The notes under the pieces: model-generated
What the model was told of the DNA's origin: nothing
The model's input: only the letters and a program-made list of their open reading frames with translations
Databases searched by the model: none
Program-made: the position numbers and the translations under genes
Assembly (NCBI GenBank): GCA_903861445.1
Contig: CAIOUK010000084.1
Location: 1 to 13,838 of the forward strand
Direction: 5' to 3'
Length of the DNA: 13,838 nt
Origin: an uncultured Verrucomicrobia subdivision 3 bacterium
GTDB lineage: Bacteria; Verrucomicrobiota; Verrucomicrobiia; Limisphaerales; UBA11358
Shown here: piece by piece, positions 7,571-13,838 of the stretch
Numbering within the stretch: position 1 is the first letter of the stretch
Layout: every line of letters begins with the position of its first letter

Positions 7571-9223
7571 ATGAGCAACACGCCTGATCTCGAACTTGAC
7601 TTGGACAACCTCTTTCAGCCCGCCTGGGCGCAGGGGAAGACCGAGTCCAACAAATTTGCAAAATTCACCGGCAACGAAGGCGTCAAGCCTGAGCGTTCCT
7701 TCAGCGGGAAACCTGGCGAACGCCGTGCCCCGCGTCGCGATGGCGGTGGCGGCTTTGGCGGCGGTGAACGTCGTGGCGGCCCGCCGCGCGGTGGTTCTAA
7801 ATTTGGCGGCGGCGATCGCAAGGGCGGTTTCCGTGGCGGCGACCGGCGCGATGAACCGCGCGAACGCCCCGAGCCACCGGCACCGTTGCCGGAATTCAAT
7901 GTCGCCTTCATTCCCGAAGAGCGCGGCGTCGAACAATTATCGAAGCAGATTAAGATGACGGGTCGCGCCTATCCATTGTTCCAGATTGCGCAATTGATTT
8001 TGGACAAGGCGGAACGTTATTCCGTCCAACTCACGGCCAAGAAAAAAGCCGACGGCACGACGGAAAAACTGTTCGTCTGCGCGCTCGACGAGACGCCATG
8101 GACGAGCGAAGAGGAAGTGGTTGCCCATGTGCTCAAGAATCATTTCGCCACGTTTTATCAGGCCGAGCGCACGCAGACCGAGCCGCCGAAGGGTGTTTAT
8201 ACGTTCGTCGCGCAATGCGGCTTGAGCGGCGCAATCCTTGGTCCGCCGAACTATCACGATTACCAGAACCAGTTGCGCAAGCTGCACGCGGAGAAATTTT
8301 CGCGGATGCCATTTGAAATGTTCAAGTCCCGCGTCAAAATCGTCAAGGACGAGGCCGTCGTGAAGAAATGGGTCGAAGAACAGAGTTTTAAGACTGATTA
8401 CAACGCGCTGAACGTGCCAGAGCCGGTCAAGCTGCCGACGCTGGAAGAAGTGGAGAAACATTTCCGCGCCACGCACAAGGATGCCATCATCAAGGTGGTT
8501 GAGACCGTCACCATCGCGGGTTTGCCGAGTCGCAGTTTGAAATGTAGCGGCCTCCAGCGGCTCATCCGCCAGGAATGGGAACATCAGAAATTTTTCCCGC
8601 TGCCCATCGCGACCAAGCTCAGCCAGCAGTTCGCGCACCATGGCCTGCAATTTTTCAAGGTCAACAAAACCGTCACGCACGTCAGTGTCGCGCGCCCGAC
8701 CTTCCTCGACATCGAGAGCAATCCGGTGTCCGACGGCATCAAGCGCATCGTGGAATTCATCAACGCCACGCCAAAATGCACGCGCAAGAAATTGATTGAA
8801 GCGCTCGCGCCCACGCCCAAAGTGGCGAAATCACCGGTGAAGGAAATTCCGGTTGCGCCCGCGCCCGCACCTGTGGCGGAAGGTGCTTCCGCACCGGCAC
8901 CAGCACCTGCCAAGCCCGCTGAACCGAAAGCGCCCGAACCGACGCCCGAACAGACCGCCGTGATGGTGGATCTGCACTGGCTCATCCATCAGGGTGCCGT
9001 TTTGGAATTTGCCGATGGCCGCATGGAAACCGCCAAGAAGCCCGCGCCCAAGCCGGTGAAACAGGAAAAGAAATCCGAAGCGAAACCGGCGGAAGGTGAA
9101 GTGGCCACGACGACCGAAGTGGTGACGCCTGCGGAAATCGCCGTCTCCACCGAAGCGGCTCCGACTCCAATGGCCGAAGTTTCCTCGTCGGCACCGGCTT
9201 CCGGTGATGCGCCAGCGGCTTGA
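7571..9223 (+). CDS. Conserved protein of unknown function with N-terminal RGG/GGG-rich region
   Basis: A 550-residue soluble protein whose family I cannot name; the core resembles hypothetical proteins I associate with Verrucomicrobiota. A short acidic start (residues 1-20) leads to a Gly/Arg-rich disordered segment at about 51-93, with RGG-like units such as RRGGPPRGG and GGFRGGDRR, as found in RNA-binding proteins. The folded core is about 105-415 and includes FVCALDETPW (168-177), VAQCGLSGAILGPPNYHDYQ (213-232), SRMPFEMFKSRVKIVKDEAV and the segment around QQFAHHGLQFFKVNKTVTHV (352-371), which could be winged-helix-like. A Pro/Ala linker (415-460) precedes a compact motif, LHWLIHQGAVLEFADGR (468-484), then an Ala/Thr/Glu tail. 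No catalytic motif is evident. A role in RNA binding or regulation is inferred from the RGG segment only. The gene follows the recA terminator, and its TGA overlaps the ATG of msrC by one base. Confidence 0.9.
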   Translation: MSNTPDLELDLDNLFQPAWAQGKTESNKFAKFTGNEGVKPERSFSGKPGERRAPRRDGGGGFGGGERRGGPPRGGSKFGGGDRKGGFRGGDRRDEPRERPEPPAPLPEFNVAFIPEERGVEQLSKQIKMTGRAYPLFQIAQLILDKAERYSVQLTAKKKADGTTEKLFVCALDETPWTSEEEVVAHVLKNHFATFYQAERTQTEPPKGVYTFVAQCGLSGAILGPPNYHDYQNQLRKLHAEKFSRMPFEMFKSRVKIVKDEAVVKKWVEEQSFKTDYNALNVPEPVKLPTLEEVEKHFRATHKDAIIKVVETVTIAGLPSRSLKCSGLQRLIRQEWEHQKFFPLPIATKLSQQFAHHGLQFFKVNKTVTHVSVARPTFLDIESNPVSDGIKRIVEFINATPKCTRKKLIEALAPTPKVAKSPVKEIPVAPAPAPVAEGASAPAPAPAKPAEPKAPEPTPEQTAVMVDLHWLIHQGAVLEFADGRMETAKKPAPKPVKQEKKSEAKPAEGEVATTTEVVTPAEIAVSTEAAPTPMAEVSSSAPASGDAPAA

Positions 9224-9714
9224 TGCTGATGTTTGCCTCCGACCCGATTGATTTCGCCGACAAGTCCGCCGGTTATCGTGCGTTGGAAAAACAGCTCCAT
9301 GCGCTGCTGCATGGTGAACGCGATTTCATCGCCAACTGCGCCAATGCCGCCGCGCTGCTCTGGCAGACGTTGCCCGATTTGAATTGGGCGGGTTTCTATC
9401 GTCTGGTTGGCAACGAACTTGTGCTCGGCCCATTTCAAGGCAAGCCCGCGTGCGTGCGCATCGCGCTAGGCAAAGGCGTGTGCGGCTCGGCAGCAGCCAC
9501 GCGCAAAACCGTGCTTGTGCCGGATGTCCATCAATTTTCCGGCCACATTGCGTGCGATGCAGCGTCGCGCTCCGAAATCGTAGTGCCGCTCGTAAAAAAT
9601 GGCCAGTTGCTCGGCTTGCTGGATTTGGACAGCCCGAAGCTCAACCGCTTCGACGCGGCGGATCAGGCGGGATTGGAAAAACTGGCGGCGGTTTTGATGG
9701 CGAGTTTGGAATAG
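9223..9714 (+). CDS. msrC: Free methionine-(R)-sulfoxide reductase (GAF domain)
   Basis: A single-domain GAF enzyme of the fRMsr (YebR/MsrC) family, which reduces free methionine-(R)-sulfoxide with thioredoxin-type electrons, in the cytoplasm. The three redox cysteines of the family are all present: C77 in QGKPACVRI, C87 in GKGVCGSA and C111 in GHIACDA. The substrate-pocket acidic residues also align (SRSEIVVPL with E118, GLLDLDSP with D134 and D136), as does NWAGFYR. The 163 residues are normal length. The ATG at 9223 overlaps the preceding stop (TGATG), suggesting translational coupling. A TTG at 9220 and a second ATG at 9229 are also in frame; the overlapping ATG is preferred. Its stop lies 48 bases from the stop of the convergent zinc-ribbon gene; those bases hold no clear terminator. 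Confidence 0.93.
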   Translation: MLMFASDPIDFADKSAGYRALEKQLHALLHGERDFIANCANAAALLWQTLPDLNWAGFYRLVGNELVLGPFQGKPACVRIALGKGVCGSAAATRKTVLVPDVHQFSGHIACDAASRSEIVVPLVKNGQLLGLLDLDSPKLNRFDAADQAGLEKLAAVLMASLE

Positions 9715-9762
9715 CAACTGGCGCAGGGATTGCAGAAAATTTTCGACAACGGTTTGCTTAAT

Positions 9763-10233
9763 TCAAAATCCTTTTCCGTCCAGAAAAACTCCGCAATGCG
9801 TGCAGCATCTAATTTTGTATGAACGTCCTTTCCCTCGCCATAAATCCAAACCGCACGACAAACACTGAGGAGCTTTGAAAAATCCACCGGGACTTACTTT
9901 GCCTCGGCATTCTGGACAAAATGTTCTAACCATTTCATCCACTCCTCGTTTGCAAGCGGGGCAAAGAGGCCGCAAAAAAACATATAGAAAAATGAAAATG
10001 ACACCTAGTCCCATGAAGAGCCTAGTTACCCATGAACCTTTTATTGCAGAATAAAATAATAAAGCAAAAAAACAGAAAAGCACCACGAGATATATCCATG
10101 AATAAACTCGGTCGCGTTTGGCTATTGGTCTGAACTGTTCACGAAACTGTTCTTTTTCAACTTCAGTGTAATCCACAGCCAATTTTTCCGGCGGCGAATA
10201 TTTGAAAAGCCGAAATGAACGGTATTCATTCAT
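9763..10233 (-). CDS. Small membrane protein with four CxxC pairs (double zinc-ribbon-like)
   Basis: A 156-residue protein of no family I can name. A charged N-terminal region (1-43) is followed by two membrane helices (about 44-63 and 69-89) and then a cysteine-rich C-terminus. Four CxxC pairs, C91/C94, C106/C109, C124/C127 and C144/C147, could form two zinc ribbons; the last pair has an extra adjacent C143. The even knuckle spacing and clean membrane segments argue for a real gene. The ATG at 10233 lies two bases past the purC stop on the same strand, so it is probably co-transcribed with purC and translationally coupled. It is clearly richer in A+T than its neighbours (hand count near 37% G+C over 9961-10140), which may mean recent acquisition. 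Likely topology places the ribbons in the cytoplasm, but this is inference. Confidence 0.8.
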   Translation of the reverse strand: MNEYRSFRLFKYSPPEKLAVDYTEVEKEQFREQFRPIAKRDRVYSWIYLVVLFCFFALLFYSAIKGSWVTRLFMGLGVIFIFLYVFLRPLCPACKRGVDEMVRTFCPECRGKVSPGGFFKAPQCLSCGLDLWRGKGRSYKIRCCTHCGVFLDGKGF

Positions 10234-10235
10234 TT

Positions 10236-11123
10236 CTATAATTTCTTCCCCGTCAGCTTTTCATACGCCTCCAAATACTTCGCGGAAGTTTTGGCAACGA
10301 CATCTTCCGGCAGTTTCGGGCCTGGCGGGGTTTTGTCCCATGTCAGCGTTTCGAGATAGTCGCGGACAAATTGTTTGTCGAAGCTGGGCTGGCCTTTGCC
10401 GGGCGCGTATTGGTCGGCGGGCCAGAAACGCGAAGAATCCGGCGTCAGCACTTCATCAATCAAAATCAATTTGCCGTCGAAGAGGCCGAACTCGAATTTC
10501 GTGTCGGCGATGATGATGCCACGTTGCCGCGCAAAATCGCGGCCGGCCTTGTAAATCATCAGGCTCAAGTCGCGCGCCTGCGTGGCGAGTTCCGTGCCGA
10601 CAATTTTGCACGCCTGCTCGAAGTTGATGTTTTCGTCGTGGCCCTGCTCGGCCTTGGTGGAAGGTGTGAAGATGGGCTCGGTCAATTCCGAAGAATCCAC
10701 CAACCCGGCGGGCAGCTTGATGCCGCAGACGGTCTGGGATTTTTTGTATTCCTTCAAGCCGCTGCCGGAAAGATAGCCGCGCACGATGCATTCGATGGCG
10801 AGCGGCTTGGCCTTTTTCACGATCATCGAGCGCTTGGCCAGCTTGTCGGCGAAGGGCGCGAGATTTGTGGGCAACGGATCGTTGGCCTTGGCGAGGAGGT
10901 GATTCGGGACGAGCGAGGCAAATTTCTCAAACCAGAAGTGGGAGATCTGCGTCAGCACGGCGCCCTTGTGCGGGATGCCGTTGGGCATAATCACGTCGAA
11001 GGCGGAAATGCGGTCGCTGGCGACGAGCAGAAAACGGTCGCCGAGGTCAAACACTTCGCGGACTTTGCCGGAGCGGACTTTTTTGATGCCGGGGAGATCG
11101 AGCTGCAAAATAGGTTCGTTCAT
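10236..11123 (-). CDS. purC: Phosphoribosylaminoimidazole-succinocarboxamide synthase (SAICAR synthetase)
   Basis: Catalyses the ATP-dependent joining of CAIR and aspartate to give SAICAR in de novo purine synthesis. The 295 residues match the longer bacterial/yeast-type PurC. Signatures in order are SGKVREVFD (18-26), SDRISAFDVIMPNGIP (37-51), ECIVRGYLSGSG (111-122), FTPSTKAEQGHDENI (152-166), DTKFEFG (207-213) and DEVLTPDSSRFW (223-234), covering the nucleotide and CAIR-binding parts. The frame extends two codons upstream to a TTG at 11129, but the ATG at 11123 gives the natural start. The next gene on the strand begins two bases after the TAG stop. Other purine genes are not nearby. The 125-base region to the divergent glycosyltransferase start shows no strong promoter in the purC direction. 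Confidence 0.97.
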   Translation of the reverse strand: MNEPILQLDLPGIKKVRSGKVREVFDLGDRFLLVASDRISAFDVIMPNGIPHKGAVLTQISHFWFEKFASLVPNHLLAKANDPLPTNLAPFADKLAKRSMIVKKAKPLAIECIVRGYLSGSGLKEYKKSQTVCGIKLPAGLVDSSELTEPIFTPSTKAEQGHDENINFEQACKIVGTELATQARDLSLMIYKAGRDFARQRGIIIADTKFEFGLFDGKLILIDEVLTPDSSRFWPADQYAPGKGQPSFDKQFVRDYLETLTWDKTPPGPKLPEDVVAKTSAKYLEAYEKLTGKKL

Positions 11124-11152
11124 GCGCAAAAAATAATGGGCAACGCGCGAAC

Positions 11153-11182
11153 TTCAAAGCCAAAAGTCGTGGCATCTATAAA
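11153..11182 (+). promoter_or_regulatory. Candidate promoter for the membrane glycosyltransferase
   Basis: TTCAAA (11153-11158, four of six matches to TTGACA) and TATAAA (11177-11182, five of six to TATAAT) are 18 bases apart on the plus strand, leaving a leader of about 60 bases before the GTG start at 11249. The region lies between the divergent purC and glycosyltransferase genes. Confidence 0.35.
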
Positions 11183-11248
11183 TTCGTTGGGCGCGCCAAT
11201 TTCCTCGACAGTTTCCGGCGTGCTTGGCAAGTTCGCCCCTCCAAAATC

Positions 11249-12895
11249 GTGGCGACAAATCCAAAACCCATCACCGCACCGACCGCTGGTCGGCAGGAAT
11301 TACGCATCCTCCTCGGCGTCTGGCTCGCGGTGGCGGTGGCTTGGTTCTGGCTTGGCGGGGTGACTGCTACCAAGCTGGGTTTCAACTATGACGAAGCGAT
11401 TTTCGCCGGACTGGCCAAGGATTTTACGACCGGCAATGTTCACGGCTATCACATGCCCGGCTCCAGCACTATCAATCTTTTGAACCGTCCGTTTCCGGTG
11501 TGGAACCAGCCATATCTCGGCTCGGTGAAAAGCTGGCAGCTAATTCCGCTGTTCACCATTTTCGAGCCGAGCGTGTTCATTGCACGGATGTCGAACCTCG
11601 TGTGGGCGATGGCCGGCCTGCTGTTTTTCATGCTGTGGGTCAGGAAACTTTTCGGCCTGGCAGAAGCCGTCGCCGGGGCGCTGCTCATCGCCACTGATCC
11701 GGCGTTTTTTTACACGAGCCTGCTGGACTGGGGCGCGTTCGTGCCGAGCTTCGCCTGCCGGTGTGCGGGATTTTTCTTTGTCCTGCTCGCGTGGCGTGGC
11801 CGCCGACCGTTGTATTTATTCCTCGCAGGCGCAGCGTTGGGTCTCGGCTTTTTCAACAAGGTAGATTTTGTCGTCGTGCTGCTGGCAGCAACGGGTGCAA
11901 CAGCGGTTGCCTATGCGAAACCGGCGCTGAATTTTCTTCGCACGCGACCCAAACTGCTGTTGCTGGCCGCGCTGGGTTTCGTCATCGGTGCCGGTCCGAT
12001 GCTCGTGATGTCGGTGCGGATGTTTCTCTTCGCCGCGCGCAACAACGCGCCGATGAATCATGGTGAACTTTCCGAAAAGCTGCACACGCTGACGGCGATG
12101 TATGACGGCTCGTATTTTTACCGGATGCTGGACGCGGGCGGGCTGTTCGACCAAATGCAGACGCTCACGCCGCCGGTCTGGACGCCGCTGGGTCTCGCGC
12201 TCATCGCGTCAATCGCGGTGCTAGGCTGGCAAACGGTGCAGTTGCCGGCGGGAAGTGACGCGCGGCGGGTGCGGATTTTTCTCCTGACCGCGCTGGGGCT
12301 GGCGACGCTCGGCGTCTTTCTGCTGCCGCGCGCCGTGCGAATTTACCACGCCATTCTCGCCGCGCCGATCGCCCAGCTCATCATCGCGGTGGCGACGGTC
12401 AGCTTGTGGCGGAAATTTTCTGGAAGCGGCAAAAAATTAGCCGGCGCGCTGATCATTTTGATTTTCGCCGGTTTGCTGGCGATGCAAATCGTCGCGGTTG
12501 CCAAAACGGAAAAATTAATTTTCACCACGCACGGTCGCGGCTGGTGGAGCGACGCGCAGGATCGGTTTGCCGCGACCGTAAAAAATCGCGCCGACCTCAC
12601 GCTCGTCAGTCTGGATTGGGGATTTCACGAATCACTTCTGTTTCTCACGGATAAACCGACGCTGGTGGAACCATTCTGGCACCTCACCGGAGTTAGTCCG
12701 GCAGGGTTGCCGAAAGCCACAAGCTCTAAAGCCACAAATTACATTTACCTCGTGCATCCGCCAGAATACAGCCTGTCACCTTTCGGCGTGACATTTTTGG
12801 AATTTGCCCGCAAAGATTCACACGCCAAAATCACGGACTGGTGCGACCGCGAAGGGAAGGCGGTTTTCTACACGGTGCAGTTCACCGCGCCGTGA
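11249..12895 (+). CDS. GT39/PMT-like integral membrane glycosyltransferase
   Basis: A 548-residue polytopic membrane protein resembling the ArnT/PMT (GT39, C-fold GT-C) group, which transfers sugars from polyprenyl-phosphate donors on the outer face of the membrane to lipids, glycans or proteins. After the first helix (about 19-38) comes the typical acidic loop motif FNYDEAIFAG with D48/E49, the usual catalytic position in GT-C enzymes. Further hydrophobic segments lie at about 115-131, 137-150, 168-182, 188-202, 206-222, 236-260, 311-328, 342-360, 366-386 and 396-417. A soluble domain of about 125 residues (422-548) ends the protein. The start is GTG at 11249; the frame is open further upstream but I find no earlier usable start codon in 11162-11248. 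Donor and acceptor cannot be told from the sequence. Its stop is 6 bases from the convergent DUF6941-like gene. Confidence 0.85.
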   Translation: MATNPKPITAPTAGRQELRILLGVWLAVAVAWFWLGGVTATKLGFNYDEAIFAGLAKDFTTGNVHGYHMPGSSTINLLNRPFPVWNQPYLGSVKSWQLIPLFTIFEPSVFIARMSNLVWAMAGLLFFMLWVRKLFGLAEAVAGALLIATDPAFFYTSLLDWGAFVPSFACRCAGFFFVLLAWRGRRPLYLFLAGAALGLGFFNKVDFVVVLLAATGATAVAYAKPALNFLRTRPKLLLLAALGFVIGAGPMLVMSVRMFLFAARNNAPMNHGELSEKLHTLTAMYDGSYFYRMLDAGGLFDQMQTLTPPVWTPLGLALIASIAVLGWQTVQLPAGSDARRVRIFLLTALGLATLGVFLLPRAVRIYHAILAAPIAQLIIAVATVSLWRKFSGSGKKLAGALIILIFAGLLAMQIVAVAKTEKLIFTTHGRGWWSDAQDRFAATVKNRADLTLVSLDWGFHESLLFLTDKPTLVEPFWHLTGVSPAGLPKATSSKATNYIYLVHPPEYSLSPFGVTFLEFARKDSHAKITDWCDREGKAVFYTVQFTAP

Positions 12896-12901
12896 CGCCG
12901 A

Positions 12902-13306
12902 TTACGCCACCGGACGCTCCACCATTTTCACCAACAGCGGGATGCTCGCCTGCGATTCATTGTCCACCCGCACGTCCACGGAATACAGCCCGGCCTCCTC
13001 AAATTTCAACTGCTGGATGTTGATGATGAAGTTGCGGGTGAGAAAATGCGCGTCGTCCGGCAACGTCACCGGCACGGGCAATTCGATGCCCTGCATGATG
13101 GAATGGCCGTCCGCATTGATGAAATTCAGCGTCAGCTTGCGCGTGCCTTCGTCGCCGGGCTGGAACGTGACGCGCAGCGCGACGGCGCATTGCGGATGGA
13201 CGGCGGGCATTTGCGGCGCGTAAATGGTGTCGAAGGAGCCAAGCAAATTTAATTTGCCGTTGTCGTCCGTCGCCGCATCGCACAGCACCGCCACTTGAAT
13301 ATTCAT
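12902..13306 (-). CDS. DUF6941-like small protein
   Basis: A 134-residue protein that I recognise as resembling the DUF6941 family of unknown function. The N-terminal block MNIQVAVLCDAATDDNGKLN with LLGSFDTIYAPQMPAVHPQC is characteristic. The sequence alternates hydrophobic and polar residues (ALRVTFQ, KLTLNFINADG, YSVDVRVDN), which suggests an all-beta, Ig-like sandwich. There is no signal peptide and no membrane segment, so it is probably cytoplasmic. The ATG at 13306 fits the family start; the bases before it (TTTCCC) provide no Shine-Dalgarno. It lies downstream of rpsA on the same strand but is separated from it by a strong terminator, so it probably has its own promoter. Confidence 0.85.
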   Translation of the reverse strand: MNIQVAVLCDAATDDNGKLNLLGSFDTIYAPQMPAVHPQCAVALRVTFQPGDEGTRKLTLNFINADGHSIMQGIELPVPVTLPDDAHFLTRNFIINIQQLKFEEAGLYSVDVRVDNESQASIPLLVKMVERPVA

Positions 13307-13311
13307 GGGAA

Positions 13312-13342
13312 ATTATGGTCGCCCCGTGTGACCGACGGCCAA
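13312..13342 (-). promoter_or_regulatory. Possible promoter of the DUF6941-like gene
   Basis: On the minus strand TTGGCC (13342-13337) and CATAAT (13317-13312) are 19 bases apart, a long spacing. The -10 ends only five bases before the ATG, so transcription would start at or near the start codon, giving a leaderless or almost leaderless mRNA, consistent with the missing Shine-Dalgarno. Weak evidence. Confidence 0.2.
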
Positions 13343-13364
13343 TGTGGCTTGAGATTACTTGTCC

Positions 13365-13415
13365 AAAAAAAAATTGAAACAAAAAACCGGCGGACTGAAA
13401 TCAGTCCGCCGGTTT
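13365..13415 (-). terminator. Rho-independent terminator of rpsA
   Basis: A perfect inverted repeat joins AAACCGGCGGACTGA at 13384-13398 with its reverse complement at 13401-13415, leaving an effective loop of four bases (AAAT in plus-strand reading). On the minus strand the stem is followed by TTTTTTG and then a further run of nine T (plus-strand A at 13365-13373). It begins 20 bases beyond the rpsA stop codon. Confidence 0.9.
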
Positions 13416-13435
13416 GAATTTTTCCGCGACGAGGA

Positions 13436-13838
13436 TTATTCCTTGTCGGTGACCTTGACGTCGTCGAGCGCATCGAAGGCGTGCTGCAGGGCCACCAAGT
13501 CTTCGCCGGGCTTGAGCGCGTCGAGGATTTTCTGCTCTTCCTTGATCTGCTCGTCGGTGTAGGCGGCGGCTTTGATGGACAGACCGATGCGGCGCTCGTT
13601 CTTGTCAATTTTCACGACGCGCGCACTGACGTCCTGGCCGGGCTTGAGCACATTCTTGATCTTTTCCACGCGTTCCTCGCTGATCTGCGAGATGTGAACC
13701 AGACCGTCGATTTCATGCTGCAGGCCGACAAACGCGCCGAAGCTGGCGAGCTTGGTGACCTTGCCGGTGACGAGATCGCCGACCTTGTAGAGCGTCTCGA
13801 TGTTCGACCACGGGTCGGTTTCGAGCTGCTTCATGCCG
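13436..13838 (-). CDS. rpsA: 30S ribosomal protein S1, C-terminal part (5' partial)
   Basis: The C-terminal end of ribosomal protein S1, which brings mRNA to the 30S subunit and helps translation of leaders lacking strong Shine-Dalgarno sequences. The frame runs off the window end; the residue just before the first visible Met is Gly, giving GMKQLETDPW, the usual start of an S1 repeat, so the Met at 13834 is internal. One S1 domain is visible, about residues 14-90 counted from that Met: GDLVTGKVTKLASFGAFV, then GLVHISQIS and KIDKNERRIGLSIK. A tail of about 40 residues follows (TDEQIKEEQKIL onward) and ends DVKVTDKE. Which repeat this is and the total length cannot be told here. A strong terminator follows the stop. 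Confidence 0.93.
   Translation of the reverse strand, partial: GMKQLETDPWSNIETLYKVGDLVTGKVTKLASFGAFVGLQHEIDGLVHISQISEERVEKIKNVLKPGQDVSARVVKIDKNERRIGLSIKAAAYTDEQIKEEQKILDALKPGEDLVALQHAFDALDDVKVTDKE

Noticed and set aside
6833..7936. 367-codon minus-strand frame across recA, its terminator and the next gene
   Set aside because: It crosses a clear terminator and two well-supported genes on the other strand; it is an antisense artefact.
10371..11363. 330-codon plus-strand frame opposite purC running into the glycosyltransferase
   Set aside because: It is antisense to all purC signatures and overlaps the start of the glycosyltransferase in another frame.
12713..12737. Short direct repeat AAAGCCACAA (two copies, 12713-12722 and 12728-12737)
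   Set aside because: It lies inside the glycosyltransferase reading frame (KATSSKAT) and is too short and isolated to be a mobile-element scar or attachment site.
1..13838. CRISPR arrays, tRNA or rRNA genes, transposases, phage genes, toxin-antitoxin pairs
   Set aside because: I looked for regularly spaced repeats, RNA gene signatures and mobile-element proteins and saw none; coding genes account for nearly all of the sequence.

Overview
The window looks like a chromosomal segment from a member of the Verrucomicrobiota. The reasons are the fairly high G+C content, the scarcity of clear Shine-Dalgarno sequences, a protein downstream of recA whose core resembles conserved verrucomicrobial hypotheticals as I remember them, and housekeeping genes that resemble that phylum. 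This is inference from general resemblance; no search was run. The protein-coding genes cover almost everything. The longest stretch without a gene is the 219-base divergent region between the YihY-family gene and recA.

Layout. Bases 1-2830 hold a large hybrid sensor histidine kinase (MASE1, PAS, kinase, degenerate receiver, true receiver, Hpt), truncated at its 5' end by the window edge. After 60 bases comes comM/yifB (2891-4417), which converges with a YihY/BrkB-family membrane protein on the minus strand (4424-6151). That gene diverges from recA (6371-7444), which ends in a clear hairpin terminator. Next on the plus strand are an RGG-rich protein of unknown function (7571-9223) and, with its start codon overlapping the previous stop, free methionine-(R)-sulfoxide reductase (9223-9714). 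On the minus strand, purC (10236-11123) is followed after two bases by an AT-rich gene for a small membrane protein with four CxxC pairs (9763-10233). A GT39-like membrane glycosyltransferase (11249-12895) runs on the plus strand and converges with a DUF6941-like small protein (12902-13306). The window ends inside the 3' end of rpsA (13436-13838, minus), with a textbook terminator.

Most of this is core metabolism and DNA or RNA maintenance: recombination (recA, comM), purine synthesis (purC), oxidative repair of methionine (msrC) and translation (rpsA). No CRISPR array, phage, insertion sequence, toxin-antitoxin pair or recognisable defence operon is visible. The items most worth a second look are the RGG-rich protein translationally coupled to msrC, the AT-rich zinc-ribbon membrane gene appended to purC, the Asn/Thr-rich insertion and charged tail of the YihY protein, and an inverted-repeat element upstream of recA that may be dispersed in the genome. 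I do not see convincing evidence for a complete new multi-gene system.
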